In this document: one piece after another, positions 58,570 through 64,000 of the stretch
Numbering within the stretch: position 1 is the first letter of the stretch
Layout of the letters: every line of letters begins with the position of its first letter
Assembly (NCBI RefSeq): GCF_017676385.1
Contig: NZ_JAFFZN010000003.1
Span: 186,001 to 250,000 of the forward strand
Reading direction: 5' to 3'
DNA: 64,000 nucleotides
DNA from: Streptomyces spirodelae
GTDB taxonomy: Bacteria; Actinomycetota; Actinomycetes; Streptomycetales; Streptomycetaceae
The notes under the pieces: generated by a model
What the model saw: only the letters and a program-made list of their open reading frames with translations
What the model was told of the DNA's origin: nothing
The model's database searches: none
Position numbers and translations under genes: made by a program

Positions 58570-60267
58570 ATGGGACGACGAATCGGCCCGTTACTGGTCC
58601 TGTGTGCCTCGCTGCTCGCCGCCACCGCCTCGCCACCCGCCGCCGCATCGCCGCGCACCGCACCGGCGACCGCTACCGGCGCCGGCACCCCCACCGCCAC
58701 CGGCACTCGCACCGGCGCGGACGAAGCGGCCACCGCCCGTTCCCCGCGGCCACTCGATCGGGTGATACCCGCACCCGCCTCGGTACGCGAGCGGGGCCGG
58801 CCGTACGCGATCACCCCCCGGACGGTGATCCGGGTGCACGGTGGCCCGGACCACCACCGGCACGGGCAGCGGCGAGGAGCCCGCAAAGACGTACGACAGG
58901 TGGCCGACCACCTCGCCGAGCTGCTGCGGCCTGCCACCGGCTACCGGCTGCCCGTCACCACCCGCGCCGGCCGCGACGGCATCCAGCTGCGGCTCGGCGG
59001 CCACCGCCGACTGGGCCCCGAGGGCTACCGGCTCGATGTCACCGCACGGGCCGTCAGGCTCACCGCACGCGAGCCCGCCGGACTCTTCCACGGAATACAG
59101 ACCCTCCGGCAGCTCCTCCCCGCCGCCGTCGAGGCCCCCGACAAGCAGCCCGGCCCCTGGCGGATAACGGGCGGCACCATCACCGACACGCCGCGCTACG
59201 CCTACCGGGGCGCCATGCTGGACGTCTCCCGCCACTTCTTCCCCGTCCCCGCGGTCAAGCGCTACATCGACCAGCTCGCCCTTTACAAGATCAACACCCT
59301 CCATCTGCACCTCTCCGACGACCAGGGCTGGCGCATCGCCATCGACTCCTGGCCCCGGCTGGCCGGCTACGGCGGCGGCACCGAGGTCGGCGGCGGCCCC
59401 GGCGGCCACTACACCAAGGCCGACTACCGCGAGATCGTCCGCTACGCGGCGGCACGGCACCTCACCGTCGTCCCCGAGATCGACATGCCCGGCCACACCA
59501 ACGCGGCACTGGCCTCCTACGCCGAGCTCAACTGCGACGGCGTCGCACCGCCCCGCTACACCGGCACCGAGGTCGGGTTCAGCTCACTGTGCGTACCGCT
59601 GGAGCGCACCTACGACTTCGTCGACGACGTACTCCGCGAACTGGCGGCCCTAACCCCCGGCCCCTACCTCCACATCGGCGGGGACGAAGCGCACTCCACC
59701 AGCCACAAGGACTACGTCACCTTCATGCGGCGCGTACAGCCCCTCGTCGCCAAGTACGGCAAGAAGGCGATCGGCTGGCACCAGATCACCGCGGCCCCGG
59801 CCCGGGGAACCGTCGCGCAGTACTGGGGCTACGACCGCACCGGCCCGCAGGAGCGCGCCCAGGTGGCCGAGGCCGCACGGCGCGGCACCAAGCTGGTGCT
59901 CTCCCCGGCCGACCGCGCCTACCTGGACATGAAGTACGACAAGGACACCCCGCTCGGCCTGTCCTGGGCCGGCTATGTGCCCACCCGGCGCGCCTACGAC
60001 TGGGACCCGGGCCGCTATCTGGAGGGGGTGCCCGAGCGGGCCGTACTCGGCGTGGAGGCCCCGCTGTGGTCGGAGACCATCGCGACCAGCGACCAGCTCG
60101 AATACCTGGCCTTTCCCCGGCTGCCCGGCGTGGCCGAGGTGGGCTGGTCGCCCGCCGCCACCCACGATTGGGACGGCTACCGGGAGAGGCTGGCCCAGCA
60201 GGCGCCGCGCTGGGAACTGATGGGAGTGAACTACCACCGGTCGCCGCAGGTGCCCTGGCCACGGTGA
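58570..60267 (+). CDS. GH20 beta-N-acetylhexosaminidase, secreted
   Basis: A 565-residue enzyme from ATG 58570 (cggaggga 8 bases upstream). The signal peptide (LLVLCASLLAATASPPAAA) contains a TTA codon at Leu8 (58591-58593). A GH20b-like N-domain (about 60-190) precedes the catalytic barrel: HLHLSDDQGWRIAIDSWP, PEIDMPGHTNAAL, and the acid pair HIGGDEAH (Asp372-Glu373). The Trp-rich end (GWSPAATHDWDGY; APRWELMGVNYHR) fits the family. It releases GlcNAc from chitin oligomers, feeding the aminosugar pathway next to glmS. Convergent with the DUF4429 gene. Confidence 0.93.
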   Translation: MGRRIGPLLVLCASLLAATASPPAAASPRTAPATATGAGTPTATGTRTGADEAATARSPRPLDRVIPAPASVRERGRPYAITPRTVIRVHGGPDHHRHGQRRGARKDVRQVADHLAELLRPATGYRLPVTTRAGRDGIQLRLGGHRRLGPEGYRLDVTARAVRLTAREPAGLFHGIQTLRQLLPAAVEAPDKQPGPWRITGGTITDTPRYAYRGAMLDVSRHFFPVPAVKRYIDQLALYKINTLHLHLSDDQGWRIAIDSWPRLAGYGGGTEVGGGPGGHYTKADYREIVRYAAARHLTVVPEIDMPGHTNAALASYAELNCDGVAPPRYTGTEVGFSSLCVPLERTYDFVDDVLRELAALTPGPYLHIGGDEAHSTSHKDYVTFMRRVQPLVAKYGKKAIGWHQITAAPARGTVAQYWGYDRTGPQERAQVAEAARRGTKLVLSPADRAYLDMKYDKDTPLGLSWAGYVPTRRAYDWDPGRYLEGVPERAVLGVEAPLWSETIATSDQLEYLAFPRLPGVAEVGWSPAATHDWDGYRERLAQQAPRWELMGVNYHRSPQVPWPR

Positions 60268-60316
60268 ACTGCTGCCGGGCCGGACGCGTGAGGGCCCGCA
60301 CCCGCCCGGCCGGCTG

Positions 60317-61255
60317 TCAGAAACGGTCGAGGATCGCCTTCTTGGCGAGGGCGAACTCGTCATCCGTGAGCACACCGGCACTGTGCAGCTCACCCAGCTC
60401 GCGCAGCCGCCGCAGCAGTCCGTCGTGGTCCGCGTCGGCCGGGAACGGGGTGGGGGCGCTCAACTCGGGTGCCGCCGCCCCGCCCCCCGTGCCCGCCCCG
60501 GCCCCCGTGCCCGCCCCGGTGGCTCCCTCCGCCGCGTGCCCCGCCAGCGGGTGCGGCAGCCGGGCGACCACGGCGGAGGCCAGCAGCACGGCGCCGCCCG
60601 TCTCCCGTGTCTGCCGCACGCCCCACAGCAGCAGACAGTTGGGGTCGTGCTGCGGCTTGAGGGCCGGGTAGGTGCCCTTGGGACGGAAACGGAGGCTGCC
60701 GTTCTCCCAGCCGAGCGCCGGAATCCACTCCACGCCCTCCAACTCCTGGAGCGTCAACCGGCGCGGACCAGCCGAGGACTTGCTCTGCTCGGCCATCCAG
60801 TTCCACTCCAACTGGACGTGCTCCCCGTCGAAGGCGGCGGTGCCGTCCGTGCCGGTGGCGGTCAGCGGGACGGGCGGCCCCGGCAGCAGATAGCGGTCGC
60901 ACGGGGTGTCGGGCACCTCCGCCAGCAGCAGGGCGTTGCGCACCTCCTCGACGAAGTACTCGGCCACCCCTGTGCGGTCCTTCTCCACCGCCAGTTGATA
61001 CGGGTCGGCCGCGTCCGGCAGCCGTCCGCTGGCCACCTGGGAGAGCGGGTCGGCGCCGTCGCGCAGCCGCAGGCGGAGCCTGCCGCCCTTGCGTCCGCCC
61101 GGCTCGTAGGCGATTCCGGCCACCGCGCCCAGGGGAACGGCGACCTCTCCCAGAGCCTTGCGCAGTTGGTGCACCTGACGCTCGGTGCCGGGCACGATCC
61201 TGACGGTCTCCCCGTCGAAGGTCCATGCCCCGGCCCGCTGGAGGATTTCCGCCAT
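60317..61255 (-). CDS. DUF4429 domain protein with SHOCT tail
   Basis: A 312-residue protein from ATG 61255. Two related beta-rich DUF4429 units occur (about 1-100: AWTFDGETVRIVP; about 130-230: GTAAFDGEHVQLEWNWMAEQ), a Gly/Ala linker and a C-terminal SHOCT helix pair (HDGLLRRLRELGELHSAGVL; DEFALAKKAILDRF). DUF4429 folds like a PH domain and may bind lipids or proteins. Function unknown; widespread in Streptomyces. Confidence 0.88.
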   Translation of the reverse strand: MAEILQRAGAWTFDGETVRIVPGTERQVHQLRKALGEVAVPLGAVAGIAYEPGGRKGGRLRLRLRDGADPLSQVASGRLPDAADPYQLAVEKDRTGVAEYFVEEVRNALLLAEVPDTPCDRYLLPGPPVPLTATGTDGTAAFDGEHVQLEWNWMAEQSKSSAGPRRLTLQELEGVEWIPALGWENGSLRFRPKGTYPALKPQHDPNCLLLWGVRQTRETGGAVLLASAVVARLPHPLAGHAAEGATGAGTGAGAGTGGGAAAPELSAPTPFPADADHDGLLRRLRELGELHSAGVLTDDEFALAKKAILDRF

Positions 61256-61322
61256 ACTCCGATTATTTAGCCTCGGAGCGCGAGGGTCACCCCCGGTCCG
61301 GCCGCCGCCACGCGCCGCGTCC

Positions 61323-62489
61323 TCACTCGCCGACCCCCAACTCGCGGGCCACCAGCATGCGCTGCACCTCGCTGGTGCCCTCGCCGATCTCCAGGATCTT
61401 CGAGTCCCGCCACATACGGGCGACCGGATACTCGTTCATGAATCCGTAGCCCCCATGGATCTGCGTGGCCTCACGGGCGTTGGTCACGGCGCTCTCGGAG
61501 GAGTACAGCTTGGCCAGCGCCGCCTCCTTCTTGAACGGCTCTCCGGCCATCAGCCGTGCGGCCGCGTCCCGCCAGGCCAGCCGCGAGGTGTGGGCCCGCA
61601 TCTCCATGTCCGCGATCTTGAACTGGATCGCCTGGTTGGCACCGATGGGCTTGCCGAAGGCCGTACGGGTGTTGGCGTAGCGCACCGACTCGTCCACACA
61701 GCCCTGGGCCAGCCCGGTGGCGAGCGCGGAGATGGCGATACGCCCCTCGTCGAGGATGCGCAGGAACTGGGCATAGCCGCGGCCCGGTTCGCCGAGCAGA
61801 TTGGCGTTCGGGACGCGGACATCGGCGAAGGACAGCTCATGGGTGTCCGAGGCGTTCCAGCCCACCTTGGAGTAGGCGGGCGCGACGGTGAAGCCCGGGG
61901 TGCCCGAGGGGACGATGATCGTGGAGATGCGGGGTGCTCCGTTGTCCTTGCGCCCGGTGACGGCTGTCACGGTGACCAGGCCAGTTATCTCCGTACCGGA
62001 GTTGGTGATGAAGGACTTGGTGCCGTTGATCACCCATTCGTCGTTCTTCTCGTCCAGCACCGCTGTGGTGCGGGTGCCGCCCGCGTCCGAGCCGCACTCC
62101 GGCTCGGTCAGCCCGAAGGCGCCCAGCATCTCGCCCGCACACAGCCGCGGCAGCCACTCGCGCTTCTGCTCCTCGGTGCCGAACAGGTAGAGCGGCATCG
62201 CCCCCAGCGACACCCCCGCCTCCAGCGTGATGGCCACGGAGGAGTCGACCCGGGCCAGCTCCTCCAGGGCGAGGCAGAGCGCGAGGTAGTCGCCGCCCAT
62301 GCCGCCGTACTCCTCGGGGAACGGCAGGCCGAACAGGCCCATGGAGCCCATCTGCCGGACGATCTCGTACGGGAACTCGTGCTGCTCGTAGAAGTCGCCG
62401 ATCTTGGGCGCCACCACATCGTGGGCGAATTCCTCGACGGTGCGGCGCAGCTCCTCGTGCTCGGGGCTCAGTCGGTGGTCGAGTGCCAT
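61323..62489 (-). CDS. acdH: Acyl-CoA dehydrogenase (AcdH, branched-chain type)
   Basis: A 388-residue FAD enzyme from ATG 62489 (caggag upstream, 2 bases after the lyase stop). Signatures: GAFGLTEPECGSDAGGTRTT, the flavin/substrate helix FGKPIGANQAIQFKIADMEM and the C-terminal QIHGGYGFMNEYPVARMWRD. The catalytic base is the Glu of ILEIGEGTSEVQRM near residue 370. It fits isovaleryl-CoA or short branched-chain substrates, in line with the HMG-CoA lyase next door. In Streptomyces AcdH supplies acyl-CoA for polyketide precursors. Confidence 0.93.
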   Translation of the reverse strand: MALDHRLSPEHEELRRTVEEFAHDVVAPKIGDFYEQHEFPYEIVRQMGSMGLFGLPFPEEYGGMGGDYLALCLALEELARVDSSVAITLEAGVSLGAMPLYLFGTEEQKREWLPRLCAGEMLGAFGLTEPECGSDAGGTRTTAVLDEKNDEWVINGTKSFITNSGTEITGLVTVTAVTGRKDNGAPRISTIIVPSGTPGFTVAPAYSKVGWNASDTHELSFADVRVPNANLLGEPGRGYAQFLRILDEGRIAISALATGLAQGCVDESVRYANTRTAFGKPIGANQAIQFKIADMEMRAHTSRLAWRDAAARLMAGEPFKKEAALAKLYSSESAVTNAREATQIHGGYGFMNEYPVARMWRDSKILEIGEGTSEVQRMLVARELGVGE

Positions 62490-62491
62490 GG

Positions 62492-63580
62492 TCACTGCTC
62501 CTGGGAAGAGGTGGGGGCGGCCGTGCCGGCGAGGGCGCGGACCGTACGGGACGGGCTGGGTCGGCCCAGCCGTTCGGCCATCCAGCGGCTGGTGGCGGTG
62601 AGCTGGGCCAGATCGACGCCGGTCTCGATGCCGAGCCCGTTCAGCATCCAGACCAGGTCTTCGGTGGCGAGGTTTCCGGTGGCGCTCTTGGCATACGGGC
62701 AGCCGCCCAGCCCGCCCGCCGAGGCGTCCACCGTGGCCACGCCGTTCTGCAGCGCCGCCAGGGTGTTGGAGAGGGCCTGGCCGTAGGTGTCGTGGAAGTG
62801 CACGGCGAGCACGGGACCGGCGGCCGGCGGGCCGGAGCCGGGAGCGCCGGACTCCCCGGCGGCCGAGCCGGGCAGCCCTGCCGTACGGAGGGCCGCGAGC
62901 AGCGCGTGGACATGGCCGGGGGTGGCGACGCCGATGGTGTCGCCCAGGCTCAGCTCGTCGCAGCCCATTCCGGCCAGCGCCCGGCACACCCTGACCACCT
63001 GTTCGAGGGGCACGGCACCCTCCCAGGGGTCGCCGAAGCACATCGACAGATAGCCGCGCACCCGAAGGCCCTCCCGCTTGGCGTGGGCCACCACGGGTTC
63101 GAACATCTCCAGGGCCTCGTCCACCGTGCGGTTGAGGTTGGCCTTGGCGAACGACTCGGTGGCGCTGGCGAACACCGCCACCTCCCGCGCCCCCAGCGCC
63201 AGCGCCCGCTCCAGACCGCGCGCGTTGGGCACCAGCACCGGCAGCCGCACGCCCCCCAGTGCGGGTCCGCCGAGGCGCGGATACAGCTCCTCGGCGTCGG
63301 CCAGCTGGGGCACCCACTTGGGGTGGACGAAGCTGGTGGCCTCCACGGTGGTCAGGCCCGCGGCCGCCAGCCGCTCGATGAACTCCGCCTTGACCTCGAC
63401 CGGGACGGTCGTCGGCTCGTTCTGCAAACCGTCGCGCGGGCCCACCTCGTGAATCCGCACCCGGCCGGGCAGTCCCTCGTGGCCCTCCAGGGGGAAGACC
63501 ATGGGCAGCTGTGCCGGTGAGCCGCCGGCCCTGTCCGCCGGTGAGCCGCCCGGTGTCGTGGGGGTTGCCGCGTCAGTCAT
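62492..63580 (-). CDS. hmgL: Hydroxymethylglutaryl-CoA lyase
   Basis: A 362-residue lyase from ATG 63580, overlapping the carboxylase stop by 4 bases (ATGA); gaaggagg 8 bases upstream. The TIM-barrel signatures are [32 protein letters not shown] and the loop [17 protein letters not shown] with the catalytic Cys. It cleaves HMG-CoA into acetoacetate and acetyl-CoA, the last step of leucine catabolism. A Gly/Ala/Pro insert of about 25 residues ([20 protein letters not shown]) interrupts the barrel before the HFHDT motif. That insert is unusual for the family. Confidence 0.92.
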   Translation of the reverse strand: MTDAATPTTPGGSPADRAGGSPAQLPMVFPLEGHEGLPGRVRIHEVGPRDGLQNEPTTVPVEVKAEFIERLAAAGLTTVEATSFVHPKWVPQLADAEELYPRLGGPALGGVRLPVLVPNARGLERALALGAREVAVFASATESFAKANLNRTVDEALEMFEPVVAHAKREGLRVRGYLSMCFGDPWEGAVPLEQVVRVCRALAGMGCDELSLGDTIGVATPGHVHALLAALRTAGLPGSAAGESGAPGSGPPAAGPVLAVHFHDTYGQALSNTLAALQNGVATVDASAGGLGGCPYAKSATGNLATEDLVWMLNGLGIETGVDLAQLTATSRWMAERLGRPSPSRTVRALAGTAAPTSSQEQ

Positions 63581-64000
63581 CCCGCGCCTCCTTCGCCGTC
63601 CGCCTTCTCGGCGTCCTCGAACGGGTCCACCACCGCGAGCACCTGGTCCATCGCCACGGTGCTGCCCGCCGTCACCTCCAGCTCGGCCACCCGGCCGGCG
63701 TGCGGGGCCGTGATGACGTGCTCCATCTTCATGGCCTCCACCACCAGCAGGCTCTGACCGGCTGCGACCTCGTCGCCCACGGCCGCCTTGACCACCGTGA
63801 CCGTGCCGGGCATGGGCGCCGTCAGCGCATCGGCCCCGTGGGCACCGCCCGCCCGCCGGAGGGCTTCCGCCACCGGGTCGTGACCGCGCACCTGCCAGAC
63901 CTCGCCGTCCCTGCCCAGCCACACCCCGGGGGTGTCGCCGTCCATTGCCAGGGCGCGGGTGAAGGTGCGGCTCATCCCGTCCCAGTCGAGCCGTACCGTC
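63577..64000 (-). CDS. accA1: Acyl-CoA carboxylase alpha subunit, C-terminal part (biotin carboxyl carrier domain)
   Basis: The gene runs off the right edge; the visible C-terminus continues across 64000 in frame ([20 protein letters not shown]). The terminal 80 residues are the biotinyl domain: [20 protein letters not shown] and [11 protein letters not shown], whose Lys is biotinylated. In this operon with acdH and HMG-CoA lyase it should be the biotin carboxylase/BCCP chain of methylcrotonyl- or propionyl-CoA carboxylase. Visible part is certain; the full gene is outside the window. Confidence 0.9.
   Translation of the reverse strand, partial: TVRLDWDGMSRTFTRALAMDGDTPGVWLGRDGEVWQVRGHDPVAEALRRAGGAHGADALTAPMPGTVTVVKAAVGDEVAAGQSLLVVEAMKMEHVITAPHAGRVAELEVTAGSTVAMDQVLAVVDPFEDAEKADGEGGAG

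Overview
The window is about 72-73% GC with almost gap-free coding, GTG and TTG starts, purine-rich ribosome binding sites, rare TTA codons and Streptomyces-specific genes (chaplin, AdpA, CslA/GlxA, CdgA). It is a piece of a Streptomyces chromosome core. From memory, several neighbour pairs match the S. coelicolor order (adpA next to orn; cslA-glxA-cslZ; cdgA; a glmS copy near a GH20 hexosaminidase; the acyl-CoA dehydrogenase / HMG-CoA lyase / biotin-carboxylase set). There is no phage, transposon, integrase or CRISPR array.

Layout. 1-6.1 kb: end of a DUF445 gene, a fumarylacetoacetate-hydrolase family enzyme, a receptor-like Ser/Thr kinase with an extracellular DUF4189 domain, a Gfo/Idh/MocA oxidoreductase, a HAD-IIA phosphatase and a sortase-like fragment without a catalytic Cys. 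6.1-7.4 kb: cbtB-cbtA cobalt transport genes behind a cobalamin riboswitch. 7.5-12.7 kb: cslZ, glxA and cslA, which make and mature the hyphal-tip beta-glucan. 12.9-16.3 kb: FadR-type regulator, winged-helix protein, DUF3533-like membrane protein, tRNA-Lys. 16.3-26.3 kb: a catabolic island with IclR regulator, ehuBCDA ABC transporter, DUF3830 protein, amidase, 2-hydroxyacid dehydrogenase and two Asp/Glu-racemase-family enzymes. 26.4-32.8 kb: flavin monooxygenase, cdgA (GGDEF-EAL), M6 protease, MerR regulator with divergent methyltransferase, second tRNA-Lys. 32.9-37.7 kb: a small protein and a three-gene operon of Fe-S RecB-type nuclease, unknown protein and SF1B helicase. 37.9-46.9 kb: histidine phosphatase, XRE/TPR regulator, secreted proteins, spermidine-synthase-like protein, two-component system, chaplin, GH18 chitinase. 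47.1-52.7 kb: LacI regulator, M23 peptidase, DUF6233-like protein, tiny secreted protein, Na+/H+ antiporter, tRNA-His, orn. 52.7-64 kb: adpA with its TTA codon, universal stress protein, glmS, GH20 hexosaminidase, DUF4429 protein and a leucine-degradation operon cut by the window end.

How it fits together. Many genes serve the developing cell surface: CslA/GlxA/CslZ glucan, a chaplin, chitinase, hexosaminidase and GlmS (aminosugar turnover). Cyclic-di-GMP control is represented by CdgA and by Orn, which removes the pGpG breakdown product. AdpA is the developmental switch and depends on the bldA tRNA. The two least understood units are the split Dna2-like nuclease/helicase operon (33.4-37.7 kb) and the ehu-DUF3830-amidase-isomerase island (16.3-26.3 kb). 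One isomerase of that island has lost a catalytic Cys in a way I do not recognise from the described subfamilies.
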